Assembly (NCBI GenBank): GCA_963921425.1
Contig: OY992837.1
Span: 5,553,896-5,617,895 of the forward strand
Source of the DNA: Dryas octopetala
Taxonomy: Eukaryota; Streptophyta; Magnoliopsida; Rosales; Rosaceae
Length of the DNA stretch: 64,000 nucleotides
Direction of reading: 5' to 3'
Position numbers and translations under genes: made by a program. Below the pieces are notes generated by a model, which was not told the origin of the DNA, searched no databases, and saw only the letters and a list, made by a program, of their open reading frames with translations. Below, piece by piece: positions 33,774 to 47,566 of this stretch (the first letter of the stretch is position 1; the number at the start of each line of letters is the position of its first letter).

Positions 33774-36700
33774 TTAAGGGGGGCATTGTTGCTCCTCGCA
33801 TTTCAAAATAGCCATCCGCTGAGACCTAGAATAACCTTGCCTGTTATTAAGTATACCAATGTAAGTTCGGAGCCTATACCGGTCAGAATTTGTCAGAGAG
33901 AATGGCGGGTTGAGAATGAGGGATGGTGCTTCTACTAGAAGAAAGACCAAGAGACGCACAGCTTTTGAATAAAATGCTGCTGCACTTTCCATGTCACCCA
34001 TAAGCTCATCAACCTGCCAGACATATACGAGAAAAAATCACCAATTTATAAATATCACTAGATTCATAAGGCCATTCTCTACTAACAAGCATGTAAAGAT
34101 TTTGGCTTGAGGTAATTTGCACCGACTCCCTTTAGGAGATTAGTTTGGAGGCTATTGCTCTGTCATTACAATCATTTTGGGGGATGGAATGTTTCGAATT
34201 GACTTGATGCGACGGTCAAGGATAGGGATTAGCAAACTCATATAAGGTTTTCTGATGCATTCTATTTCACACTTATCTTCAAACCCATCTAAGGTTGATC
34301 CTCCACTAATTGAAACAGATAAGATGGTGTTGAATGACAAATAGACAAGCATGTAGAAAAGACAGGACTGGTGTGTCAAAGGAACGTTGGTTAAAGAAAG
34401 ACTTCAGAAACATAGCAAGCTTATACAGGCATCAGACTAGTCCCAACTGGTAATTCAAACTCGAGTTTTGGCTCAATAGTTTACAATGTCTCTAAATGCA
34501 AAAACAAAAACCCACGCCTTTCCAGCTAGTTTAGTCAATGTAAAACAAGATTTAATAAAGAATTGCGTTACATGGCCCAAAATATGAGAAAAGAGGGAAA
34601 AATATACTCACACCCCCGTGCCTCCCAAAAACAAGAGCAGATTGAAAAATTGTCTCCATTGCATCTGGCATCTCTGTATGTCCTGCAACCATTAGAAAGA
34701 AAACCGGAAAGATTATTAGTGACCGTGTTAGTGAAACCACAAAGTACACACATCCATATATAACAAAGTACTAACAAAGTACATACATATATATATATAT
34801 ACACACATGTATGCATTTTCATGTCAGCTGAAGAAATCAATAAGAACCTGCCATCTTTCTTTCACAAGAGATCCATGCGTACAAAAGCCAAGAATGATGC
34901 ATAACTGGTTTCCAAAAGATAAGCCAATGACACATGACAAAACAAGAAACAACCTAGATAAAAGCAGAAAATTGAATCCATACCAGGTTCAATGGCCCTT
35001 GCAAGTTCTTCTGCATGCTCAACCTCCCGGAGAAATTCCCTCTCAATCTGGGAGGAAATATCTTCAGGCCCTTGAGTGTTGACCACTTCAAGACATTCCT
35101 CCGTATCAGAACTACCATGCTTCTTGCTGGCGCTCCTCCTAAATCTTGTACTCTCTGGGCTTGGACTTCCTTCCATAGCTGAGGCAGCCTGTGTATGGCA
35201 TATATGAAGCGCTTGTTTCCAAATTGCAAGAATTACAAGCTGAATTGAGAATGCTTCTAGTTGCCTGCCTGCCTCAACCTTTTTGAAAGAAAGACATTGT
35301 AATGATTAGAAGACATGAGCAGTATAAATAACGCAAATGAAACATGTATTAGCAGAATATTCATCATTCTGTATAGCAAATCAAGAGAGTCTAGGCTAGT
35401 GGCACGAGGGGCACATCCAAGAAGGAACCAGTATCAAATCTTAGCACCAAAATATTGTCTATAGTACTAATCTATAAGAAATAGTGAATTTTCTGATTTT
35501 TCTGCATACGGCACTTCTAAATACTCTAATGATTTACAGAGGGGGTTATAAACAAATTTATTGCACAAGTTGGAATGCCATGATTTACCTTTTCATGAAC
35601 TAATTCAGTGATAGCAGACACACACTTCTGCAATGAATTAAGCCGTGTCATGCAGTGTGTTGATGGCTGCTCTAAAACATCTCCCATATCTGTTGATCCT
35701 AGTGACGTCCCTGGAGCAGAACTCTGACTTTCCAAGCTTCCTATGCAACACATGTTACTATTAGCTGCACCCATGATTGGCATTGGGGCACTCGACGAGG
35801 TGGTTAGAGACTCTTGAGGGAGACTCTCAGATTTGTATACAGAGCGGCTTTGCTTGGCAGCACTAGCTGAGGAAGAAGACACATCAATTGGGGGTCCAGA
35901 CACAAGAACATAATCTTGATCAATCAAGTCCAGTGAATCCACAACTGCGGATGCAAACAAGATAATAAATACCTTGCGTTCTATTAAGACATGTCTGGAT
36001 GTAGATAACTAATACTGAAATGTGAAAAGGTGCATAATAGGATTCTACCTCTTGATCGAGCATTTACTAGTTTTTGGTCCACATATCCTAGAGGATCAGT
36101 TAGATTTCTAGCTGATGGTCTTTGGCTGTCCAACCTAATACTAGAATTTTCTTTACGTGTTGTGCTACCATATCTGAAAGAAGGGGTCGGTGATGCTTCT
36201 CTTCTATCAACTTTTGTATCAAGAGAAAATCCATAAGTAGACTTCATTGAGGGCCTCCTCCTTGAAAAGGATGGGCTCCCCCCTTCAGGACCACTGGAAT
36301 CATCATCTAAAAGGAAAGGCAGACAATCCTCTTGAGAACTTTCGTCCATGTTCCTCATGGGACTGCATTCAGACATAGAAAATCCTTCCGCCATTCTTGA
36401 TGCCCTCCTACTCCTGCATGAAAAAGTGGATCATCTAAATACATGAGGAATATATTAAGTCAAAACCGTGAAGACTGAAAATTATTTGCCTAATTTACCT
36501 TGATGAATTAATTGGCTGCTTCTGAGAAAGATATGGGTGATTAAAAAACTCTTCAAATGTTAACCTTTCCACTGTAGACACAATTACAATGAAAAGAATC
36601 AGAACTATGGAGTAAAAATTCATTAAGGAATTATAGGAGCTCAGCAAATTTCAGTCATTTCTCAACATCATCCTTGCCTCTGTGCTATGCATATGTGTCG

Positions 36701-39299
36701 GCTGCATGAATCCTCATTTTCCATTTTTTTCTATTATATATTGTATCCCCTATTAAATCTAATTCCTTTTAGATACTTTCGCATTACTTCATCCCTTGTT
36801 GGTTTCCGTTGTCCTACCTTCTACTTAAACCAGTCTTTCACTGGTTGCGGGTGCATCTAGTGATCTACGTTATAAATATGTTTGAATGGTTGTACCATCT
36901 AAGCCTAGTTTCTCTTATCTTAACATTGATAAGTGTCACTCCCAATCATTCCCTAATACAAACATTTTTAATTCCATCTTTTCTAGTCACTCCTGTATCC
37001 ATCTTAACATTCTACCTTCTCATTTTCAGCCTAACTAAGTATTACCCATATGCATTTGCAAATTTAACTCAAGTTTCATACATTGAGTGATATACCTGGA
37101 TTGCGGCGTAATAATTTCTGACACAAATCCTTGCACTCTGAACTCACATTGTTGCTATCTGAAGGGAACTGCAACTCAGTTGATTTCACAATGTTCTGAA
37201 GCAACTGCACAACACATGAGAAAAATTAATTTTAAACTAAGGCAGATATAGAGGCATGAAAAAAATACTAATTTGACCAATCCAGAGGGTTATTTTAAGA
37301 TTAGAAGCTCGAAATGCAGCAATCCTATTCCCCACATGGTGTGCCAGGAGAAGGAAACAGGAAAAGGGGAAAGGTTTGGAATTGAACCTGTATTTGATTG
37401 TTTCCTGTGAATGGGGTTTTCCCAGTTACAAGCTGAAACAAAATCGCGCCAACGCTCCAGAGATCTGCCTGCGTATTCAGTTCATGGTTAATGGGAAAAC
37501 GTTCCATGAGATAATTACAGTTTCCTAGCACATGAGAAGAACAGATTTCACCTTTGCATCATACTTTTGAAGTTGCATTATCTCTGGGGCCATGTAAAGT
37601 GGTGAACCACACAATGTTTCAGCAAGGCCCCGAGGTTGCAGAGATCTGCCCACAAGAAAATAAGGAAAGTTTGAGTCTCTGTGTTCAGCATATGAGTGAA
37701 AACGAATGGGAAAGAGAGTCTACAAACACAAGATGCAATCAACTACTAAATGATGATAATGGCATTAATGGACTTTTTTTTAATATACGAGATAATAATA
37801 TACTAAACAACGAAGGCAAAATGACGATAATACATTTACCTTGCAAATCCAAAATCTGCAATCTTCAAAACTGAATTGTTGTCATGGGTGGTCAGCAAGA
37901 GATTCTGTTCCAAGAATGATAAACATTACAAATGGAATGACATACCAACGAAACCTTTCTGCACAGACAAGATTACTACATATCAAACAATATCCTATGA
38001 CATCTCTGACCATCACTATTTAGTTATATATATATATGTATATATATACAGGAGGCTCTAGTAAGTAGCTAACTTGGGCGGTTTGATCTCTTTCTACTGC
38101 TGACATTTAAAAATTTAAAACGAGTGGGAGTGTTTTTATCCAACCGTAGGAGTGTTTTTTAATCCTAGAAATAATGGCCTAGGATTAGCTATTTATTTTA
38201 GTTCCTTACTAAGGCATGCATTGATGTGCATGTGTATATATAGTGATGATTCTTATCAGACAATCTAGCATATTTTGTTGCCAAGCTATCAACAAGATTG
38301 TTGATCAGGTAGAATCATGTCTAATATTAATAGTCTGACAATTGGCAAGAGGATCATCACTATTTATTGATTAATACCCAACTAAGGAAAATAATAATTG
38401 CACAGCCAAGTTCTACTCTGTTTATGGTAATAGAATGATCAAACTTAATTATACTTAAGCATTTGAATTAACCCAACCTGTGGCTTTAGATCCCGATGTA
38501 TAAGATTATTGTCACGAAGAATTTGCAGGCCCGCCACTGTGAATAAACACAATCACTTCCAACATCAGTACATGTATGACTCATTAAATATGCATTAACA
38601 AAAAAAGACTTGAAAATGCAAATAGGAAAATCCTAAGGCAAACCTAGCTGCTGCATGAAGTGCTTTGCAATAGCTTCCGGTACTCTTCCATGGCGCTGAA
38701 TATACATAGAAAGATCACCACCTCTGCAATACTCTAATACAAGATGTATCTTCCCAGGAACCTATATCAAGTATTCAAGTGAATATTAGATAAACCTCTT
38801 GAGGGGGAAAATGAGGGGGGAGTATAAAAGCATTAAATGCTTAAAATGATAATTACAATTTCATATCCAATAAATCCCAGTTCTCCAGTTCGGGAGTCTT
38901 TACCCTATTCAGTTTGGTTGCTAAGAAAACTGGGTTTAGCTTCTTTTTTCAATTTCTCTTGGAGAGGGAGCAATCTAAGTACTTCCTTTTTGCAATTGAT
39001 TGAAATTCTCCAGTCAACCAAACACATAAGTTTGGTTGACAGAAAGTCAAATTAGTTTTTGATTAAATGAAGTTAGTACTACCATTTGCAGATTCACGTT
39101 TCTACATGCCTCCTCAACCAAACAAAACCTCAAGTTCTCAAGGCTCACTACAGTTTACATTCTTGTTAAATGCAATAAGAAAATACATTGTTTCAATGCA
39201 CAATGTTTTAATTTCAGAAAGGAAATATTAAGGTTCCCTTTACTACTTTAAATAATTATTTTACTCTGAAGTAAACACTGCCAAGCATCTTCAACTAGT

Positions 39300-39350
<51 letters not shown>

Positions 39351-39807
39351 CTATGTATGAATTTTTCAAACAACACAAAACGTAACCAAAGTCTGAACTC
39401 GAAAGTATAATTAAAATTTGCTGTATCCGGAAAACCAGACACAAAACAAAACAAAACAAAAGAAAAGAGCTCAATACTCTTACCTTCCATTTTCCTAAAT
39501 TTTCTAGCCAACCAAACAGAACTTTAACCAAACTTAAAAAATAAATAAATAAAAATCCACGAACCTCTATAATATCGTGCAAACGAATAATATTGGGATG
39601 GTTAATCCTCTTCAAGATAAAGATCTCCGACATTAGACTTTCCTGCAACTTCTTGTTGAGCCGGCCAGTCGCGATCTCCTTGATTGCCACCTCGGTCCCA
39701 TGGACTCGGTGCCTCGCGTGCCAAACCACCGAGAACGAACCCGACCCGATTTGCCGCCCCACCAGGTAGTCCCCGACGACCCGTCCCCTCCCCGTCGCCT
39801 GAGCCAT
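33774..39807 (-). CDS. ATG1: Autophagy serine/threonine kinase ATG1
   Basis: Thirteen exons: 39807-39565, 38761-38644, 38536-38478, 37904-37840, 37645-37552, 37468-37388, 37204-37096, 36571-36499, 36413-36049, 35944-35589, 35278-34984, 34682-34612 and 34013-33774. All junctions are GT-AG and the joined frame gives 722 residues. ATG1 starts autophagosome formation downstream of TOR and SnRK1 with ATG13, ATG11 and ATG101. The N-terminal kinase has GSGSFS, Lys43 (VAIK), HRDLKPQN (134-141), DFG (157-159) and [10 protein letters not shown] disordered Ser-rich middle holds an ATG8-interacting motif, YVLV at 414-417, in the conserved DYVLVSGPP context. The C-terminal third carries the helical region that binds ATG13, with [13 protein letters not shown]. 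Length suggests the ATG1b/c type. A (GA)n tract lies in intron 1. Confidence 0.95.
38240..38365. repeat. Intronic foldback in ATG1 intron 3
   Basis: tagtgatgattcttatcagaca at the left is imperfectly inverted at the right (tctgacaattggcaagaggatcatcacta). This gives a ~125-bp hairpin-like segment, perhaps a MITE. It sits away from the splice sites. Confidence 0.35.
39302..39346. repeat. (GA)n microsatellite in ATG1 intron 1
   Basis: About 22 GA units in the intron between the first two coding exons. Confidence 0.95.
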
Positions 39808-41796
39808 TTCCTAACCTCAAAAATCTCAAAACCCTAGAGTCCGAACCCGAAACACGGCTCCGAGTACCGAAATTGAAGCTCCGGTTGCGAACTTTCCGGA
39901 CCTTGTATTTAGATCTCCCGAGGATTCGACCCCTGTGTTTTTGGTCTAATTCGATAAGAGAGCGAGAGAGAGAGAGAGAGAGATGGAGAGAGAGGGAGAG
40001 AAAAATAGAGAGATTAATGGAAATGTTTGTTTGTGTTATTTGTTTAATGTGAGTTGTGGGGTGAAATGATTAAGCGATTAGAATAATGCTTTTAACTAAT
40101 TTCAATTGTGACGATTGTAATTAGTGATAATAATTGAGATTAGTGGTTTGTGTGATTGGATTTTGATAGCGTCCAAGTCCAGAGAGAGGGAGGGAAGAGA
40201 TTGAAAGAGAAAGCGTGGAGCTACAAGAGAACAGGCAGCGACCAGCGAAGAAGGGAGAGATGGGATCGCCTGTGGTTCGGTCTATGGTAGGGCCGTGTAC
40301 GTGGCGTGCACTACGAGTGTCTTTTGTCTCCCAGTTGTAGCGTTCTTTTGACACGTAGCACGGTCTCGTTGGCAAGGGTTATTTCCTAGTGAAGTAGGTG
40401 ATGATGGGATTGGACCAGCCCCAATAACGTCGCCTGTTGATGACGTGTCGGCCGGCCATTGGGTTGTCCAACGGAGATACTTTTCCGGGTGGGGGGAGAA
40501 GACCAAATTTGCTTCGATAATGCTTTTTACCCCAAAATTATTAAGTGTCGTTTCAAATTAGTAGCCAAATTTTGAAAATTTATATAAAAATATTTCAATT
40601 TTTATTTTGTATCAAAAACATACCTCCGTTAAATTTTTTATTAATAAAAACGTTATCTGCTAATATAATATAGATATTTTTATTTTTTCACCGCATATAA
40701 AAAAATTAATATTTTTTAAAACAAGATCAAATCAAAACTTTTAAAAATATAAATTAAAAAAAAAAAAACCAAAAATTACTAGATTAGTTGAGTCAGCTGA
40801 ATCCTGGTCTTCGAGTAGCTAGATTAGTTGGAGTATTTGGCATTGTGATTTCTATAGTATCATTTCAGTATAAACGTCGCTGTTATCTTTTCAATACTCG
40901 TTGTCACCTGGGGACTGTCAACTGTGTATATATGCTGAATTGCTGATGTGGGAGCTGCGAATCGTGTGGCCAAGATGGTCGCTCAACCCTAACTGATTCA
41001 GGTTTTGTTTTTATCTCTGTTTTTTTCTTACTGTTCTGTTTTAATGCATATAGTGATCGAGTTTTATCCACATGTGCAAGGATGACAATGCTCTCTCTTT
41101 TCTTTATTCTTTTTTTTCTTTTTTCAGAGCCTTAGAAGCAGAACCTCAAGTTGGATGGAAGTAGCAGAACCTCAGGCCATTGTACGCTGGTTTGACTTTA
41201 AAATCACCCATTATGCTACTAAATGTAATGTGTAGAAGTCAGATAAACTCGGTTACTCTGTCTTTTTGTGTAATATATATGGAACTGGAGCAAATGTGTC
41301 TTGCTGCGTGTAGTTGTACCTCTTCTAATCGAACTGGATAACCATGTGTACTTTCTTTCTGTTATTCGAAGGTTGAATAAAGATGATTTTATGACAAAAT
41401 AAAAGAAGCCAAAATTATAATATATACATCATCAAGATATAGCTTTGATCTGCGAATTGCAATTGCCAATGATGTCTTATACATGATGCGTATCATGTCA
41501 AGGTAATCTTCATATGCTTGTTCATGATCATTAATTAGCTGGATATAATTTACGTGTACATCAAATTCAGGCTTTCACTCAGATGTAAAAAGAAGGATTC
41601 AATAAAAAAACAGAGTGAAGCTGATGTTCGTTTTTGCATGCATTAGTAAAAAACCAAGGCCGGCAAGCTACTAGCTTAGCTAATGTACGTTTTTAGTTTT
41701 ACATCTTTTGTTTACCACATCTGCCCCAATTATCATGTAGGTTACTTGTAAGAGCATCTATATATGAGTTGTCGCTGAGTCAACTTGTGCTTATAT

Positions 41797-41839
<43 letters not shown>

Positions 41840-44800
41840 GAAATATGAAAAATGGTAGAATAAAGTTTTTCTTTTTCTTTTTTTTATAGGGGGAAGATTC
41901 ATTACTAAGGCTTCTCTTCAGCGTTCAGCCTGTAGAATGATAGCATGGAAATTTATTCCTAAAAGTAAGTGCAGCTATACAAATTTTAATTCAATCAAAT
42001 TCTTTTGTTCATATTGTATTTGCTTGGTGATAAGGTATAAAAAAATTACCTGTCTACATAGATATATGCAGGACCAATACTGAGAAGTTCCAACAATCCT
42101 CTTGATTCTTATCCTAAATTGAAAAGTAGAGAAAGCTACTATTGTTTGCTGAACAAAAAGCATACAAGAATATTCTCTCAGTCGCAGAATTAAAACAGGC
42201 TCACTCATGTATATTTAAGCAACACCCCCAACTGGTTAAGCTTATGATAATTGAATTATTCTGGCTTTTTTCATTATGGCTTTCATCCCATGCATCTTAA
42301 TTTCATGTTCAATCCAGAAAGTCTGCTGGGCATATGAGTCATGCACTCATGCTAAACCACTACAAGAACCAGCACAACGAATCTGATTTTTATCCCGATG
42401 TCTTTCACTTCTTCATGTTACATTGAAAGGTCCAATGGACCTCTTGAGCACTCCAAAATGGAGAACTAAGAATTACTGTTCCAACATAGAACCCTCATGA
42501 AATATCTCTGTAATGAAAAGTAGTCTAAACCCTTTCACAGAACCAGATAACAAAAGAGAAGGAAGATTGAGACTAGTATTCAATAATAAGGACTGGAACG
42601 ACCCTTAAAATTTTCTTTACTGGTTCTAAGTGTTACCCATGATTAGTTGAAGTAATGTGGATTTAGTTTTCCTGGGTGTTTCTCTTTTATACATCCTCTG
42701 TAACTGGGCAAGGTCCTTAAGTTTCTAAATAAATATTTTTTTACTTATTAAGAAATAGAAAAAAGGAAGTGCAAAGTACAAATCTTATATAAATTCCTAA
42801 TTTCATAGAAAAAGGATGTTCTCCTATGCACAGCTTGTCACAAAATTTTATTGATTCACCACATCGATCATGTCATGTTTTTCAGTTTAAGACAACCAAA
42901 TAAAAAAATAACGAAATTTAGAAAAGAAAATAGTATTATGAGGTTTAGAGAAGTGAAGAGGATTTTATGAGGGTGGGTTTGATTGAATTGTAAAAGCTTT
43001 TCCATTGTAACAGAAGTGAAGAGGATTTTTTTTTTTTTAATGAAAACTGATTTTCTTATGACTTTAATCCTTGTTGAGAAATCCATATCTACCCAGTTTC
43101 TTTTGGAACCACCTCTTCAGTGGAAGTGAGTGTGTATATTATCTTAGAAGGTCATTAGGCTTGTAAAAATCTGAAAGTTTGATGAGATGTTACTATTTCA
43201 TTTGGAAGTTATCAAAGAATGTTGCACTAATTAAATTAACATGTATGATGAAACTAGAACAAATGTAAGGCACAGTCCTTGAGGATGAATCTTAGGGAAG
43301 AGGTCCTGAAGGACTCAACGAAGTAGCTAGCTGGTGATAACTATTCATTTGCAATGGAAGTTTGCCAACACTCTCCTCCAAAAGATTCCAAGGTCTGAGC
43401 TGAGCCCATGTCTCTTGGTCTTGGGATGGTATAGTATTTTGTGAAAGTGAGTGTAAATCCCATTAATTGAATGTAAGTCCTTGAATACACATTTCCTCTT
43501 TTTTCTTTCATTAACAATTTCTTTAATAAGAAAGAAAGAAAGTATCATTTATGAAGTCTAAGTTATGTGCGCTAGCTAGCTGATCACTCACACACATTTC
43601 CAAATATATTACACATAAAGCATTATTCAAGAAAGATAAGATAAGAATCATAAGATAAGATATATAAGATGGCAGGCTTAGGCCACAAATATTTTTACAC
43701 ATAATACTTCACCAAAATAGATTAAAGAGCAACATTTCTTAAAAAGATGGGTAATATGAGTTTAGCAGACAGTCTTTCAATATGAATGCTACACATTTAC
43801 TAGCATAATGGGTGACTTTCAAGTCAAACCAGCATCCCATGACAGGTCAATGTTCGTCGCCTGGCAAAACCATAAAACCAATTAAGAGGAAATGTTAATA
43901 ATAAGCAACAACAAAAAGTATTTCTTAATTATCTAATTATCTTAATTTTATGGTCATTCCACCTACTCCTTGTATTACCTATACTTAATATATATTTATT
44001 ATTGGCAAATTCATAAAATAATGATATTCTTATATTTATTGTCCTTTTTACTATTGTCAAACATTGTGAAAATATTTAATTTTATATCTTTAACTTTAAA
44101 TAATGTTGTTATTGTTGATTTCATCAGTTTAATGTGATTATTATTGATCATGCATGCATAACCCTACTCTTATATATATATATTAATATTAAGGTTTCTT
44201 TTAAAGTCCAAAACGGAAAATACTCTGATTGGTCGGCCCACTTGCAAAAACACGATGATTTGCCGGTCAACTTTTAAGTTGTCGATCGCTCGACAGCTTC
44301 ACCGAGCACTTGGCATGGTCACTGAGCTCTCGGCAAAATGACATTGTTCGCTCCAGATTGCCACTGTCTAACAATACAATCACTATTACTGTGCGGTAGT
44401 AGCTATTTGCATTACAAACACACCATGTATATAGTTACTGACAAGCAGTGCCACTATGTGACAATGTCAATTTACCCATTTGTTTTTTAAAAAAACAACT
44501 CCCACCGAGCGCTCGGTGCCAAAAAGCGCTAAAGACACGAAACAAATATAACGTGAATTTTATTTGTACAAAGTGGACAACTGGACATATTTATTATTCC
44601 AACTTTTTAAGTGGATTTGTTTATCATTAAATGTTGTAAAATGGATTTTAGAGTAATTTACTTTTAATATTGTATATATTCTAATTAATGTTTTATTATA
44701 CATAATATTAAGTACATATATATACTTAATTTACATCTCTGCAAGCCCCGCTTTACTGAAGCTTTATACATAGAGAGGTGTATTCAATCAAATTTCAGAA

Positions 44801-45146
44801 ATTAGTAATCAATTTCTAAGTAACAGTGTATGACAACGCATTATATTATTTAATTTTATATTGAACTCACTATATAATTAAGTTTTTTCAATTTTTTTTC
44901 TCAAATTAGTAGATTATTGATTAAATAAACATCTATTAGAGTTTCATTCAAAATTTTCAAATTGTACTCACCATTTTTGTCTAATTATTACTAATAACCA
45001 TATTTTCTCAAAATTGTCATTGAAATTTCTGTATTTTTGACCTACCAAAATTTAATTCCTTGGCGTTGACTGATTGAGTAGTGATTGATGAGTAAAAATT
45101 GAAATTACAATGATAATATTAAAAACAGATAGTGTTTGTCACAATT
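39808..45146. other. Intergenic region, 5.3 kb
   Basis: 39808-40500 is the likely ATG1 leader and promoter, GC-richer, with a GA tract at 39961-39983. The rest is AT-rich. A (TA)n run lies at 41802-41831. A GC-richer island at about 44200-44560 holds gcgctcggtgcc-type palindromes but no frame. 43630-43670 has repeated agataaga motifs. No gene, tRNA or complete transposon was recognised on either strand. Confidence 0.5.
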
Positions 45147-45219
45147 TTCTGGGTGGTGTAGTTGGTTATGACGCTAGTCTCACACAATGGAGGTCCCCGG
45201 TTCGAACTCAGGCTTAGAT
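45147..45219 (+). pseudogene. tRNA-Val(CAC)-like relic or tRNA-derived SINE head
   Basis: The 73-base segment follows a plant tRNA-Val with a CAC anticodon: GGGTGGTGTAGTTGGTTAT (box A), CTAGT-CTCACAC anticodon arm, and CCCCGGTTCGAAC (box B). It has damage: position 1 and its partner do not pair (T/T), the D stem has an ATGAC mismatch, the anticodon stem has AATGG instead of the pairing sequence, and the T stem has one mismatch. Intact A and B boxes with broken stems suggest a decayed tRNA gene or the head of a SINE. It lies about 260 bases upstream of the PRA1 start codon. Confidence 0.7.
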
Positions 45220-45479
45220 ACATTTTGCTTCTTCCTGTTTCGGAAATCGCATATATCAATCACTTACTTGCCCTCTATATCAAAACCATTGATTCCAGAT
45301 CACGAACCATACAGCCTCCAATTCCTTCTCTCCCGACGATTCTTCTTTATTATTATTTTTTTTTTCACTTTGGCTGCTCTCTCTCCCCACTCACCCCCTT
45401 CTTCTTCTCTGCTCGTACGGCCACAACGACACCATCTAGCTAGGGTTTCGCAGAACCGACCGCATCATCAAAATCAGAC

Positions 45480-47566
45480 ATGGATTGGGGCAACGTGACG
45501 GCCGAGGATCTCGTCGACGCGCTTCGCGAAGTGGACTGGTCGTCTCCGCCGCGTCCTTTCTCTGAATTCTTCTCGAGGTTCACCGTCCCCAGATCCTCTT
45601 CCAAATGGAATAGCCGCCTCAAATGCAATCTCTACTAGTACGATCATCTCTCTCTCTCTCTCTCTCTGTCTTCTAATCTCGTTTCTAATTTGATTACTAT
45701 CAGTATTGTAAATCGAATCTATTTGGTTATTGACCGGCAAAATATCTGCGTAAACCCCAATTTTCCCCATATGATTTTCATCGGTTGTTACTGTGATTAA
45801 ATTCAGCTCAATTATGTGTCGTACTTGTATTAGAGTATTAGTAGCAAATTATGATGATGCGTGTAAGATTGAGATAGCCAATTAATTTGTTTTGAATGAT
45901 CTTTTATCTGTTTCATCTAATTTGTTCACATGTTTTTTACTAAGTAAATGTTGGATTAGCATCTAGTAACTCTTAAATTTGCTTTTAATTTGTTGTTTTT
46001 TCAATTTTTCAATGCTTTTGCAGCTACAGAACCAACTACTTCCTTTTGATCGTTTTCGTTCTTGGTGAGCAAACAAGGCAACTTTAATTCATTATTTTTC
46101 ATTTTGTTATAAATTTTATGGCTTCTCTACATGGGCAATTGGGCGTGCATGTTTTAAAATCTTCATTGTCAACTGCAGGCTTGGCTTTTCTTCGGATGCC
46201 ACTTGCTCTTGTAGCTGGTATTCTGACGGCCCTCAGCATTGCTTTTCTGAATGACAGGTAACACACACTAATCCTACTTTGTATGTTGGTGGATGTAGGC
46301 ACGCGTATGGTTCATGCGCGTCATGAATTTTCCTTGCTATTTTGGGTTTATTAGTTGTAGTAACTACTGAGTCAAGTTTTGGATTAATTGGACTATCCTA
46401 AATTCCTAATCAGTACATCATTTTTTTTTTTTTTTTCAAAAACATTTTGGGCCTCAGTTTGTTATTTGGCTATCACAGTGCTGTCCTTATTCTGGTAATT
46501 CGTTTTTTATTTGCTTAAGCATGTTATGATGATTTTTGTTTCTATATCATATAAAAAGTTTGAGGCATTGGATCTAAACAAGTTAATATATCTAGAAAAC
46601 TTAGATGGGAAAAGCAATTGCTTATTTATTTAGATAAGGTCATGAAACTAAGTATTTGAAATTCAGTTTATGAATGTTAGCGCTGCTGTGCCCTTAGATG
46701 ATTCTAAATTAGACCATATAGTTTTTTCATTACTCATCGTTTTGCATTAGAAGAAAATACTTGATTCAGTGAGATGCACTTCTTAACATTTGAGGATCGT
46801 GCCAAAATCCTCATTCATCCTTCAATGCATCATGCATCAAGTTGTATAATGCCTTGTTTACTTTTCGGTTTCCATCTGTTAGTTCTCTATAACATTGTTG
46901 TTAAGTATCATTGCTACAGCTTTGCAGGCACTTTCAATGAGAAAGTATCAAGAACTGTGAGACAATTCTCTCCACATTTAGCTGCAAAGATGAGACCTCC
47001 TCTTACGTAAGTTTGTTTACTTATCATCATTGGACCTGCTATGAACCCAATACAATTGCCTCATTAATTGTTTAATTATTTCCAGGCCTGTAATTCGTGG
47101 GCGTCCATCAGCTAAAAGAACAATATACATATGTGGTCGGCCTCGTTGGGTGTTTGTCATGATATTCTCTTCTGGTATTTAAATCTTGAAAGCATTGTCT
47201 TTTTATATTTTTTCTTTGAAGTATTCAAAGCATGCTAGTCCGTGACTTCAATACTTATTTCATTGGTACTAAGTATCTGCTTCCTCTCTGTAGTGAGTTT
47301 CTTTCTATGGTTTGTTTCCTGTGGTCTCTTAACTGTCTTATGGGCACTCTCCTTCGGACTTCTTGGTATGCTACTTTCATAAAAATTCCACTTATTTGCT
47401 TCACATGTAGTAGCATTCTTTCTATTTGATTTCCTCTCTCATCATCTTTCTCTCTATCTCAGCCACTTTACTGCACGCAAGCTTCAGAACACCTAACTTG
47501 AAAGCGCGTCTGAACACTTTCCGTGAGGAATTTCGTGCAGTTTGGCGCAACTATAGTGAGCTGTAG
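45480..47566 (+). CDS. PRA1A: PRA1 family protein (prenylated Rab acceptor), A type
   Basis: Seven exons, 45480-45637, 46024-46064, 46179-46257, 46920-47006, 47086-47174, 47294-47365 and 47463-47566, give 209 residues, the normal length. PRA1 proteins are small membrane proteins of the ER-Golgi-endosome system that bind prenylated Rab GTPases and influence vesicle traffic. The N-terminus (MDWGNVTAEDLVDALREVDW) is typical of the plant A group. Two hydrophobic hairpins follow at about 58-90 (YFLLIVFVLGLAFL..) and 142-182 (WVFVMIFSSVSFFLWFVSC..), separated by a basic cytosolic loop. The C-terminal tail is soluble and charged (NLKARLNTFREEFRAVWRNY). All introns are GT-AG. The leader is C/T-rich. 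Confidence 0.95.
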
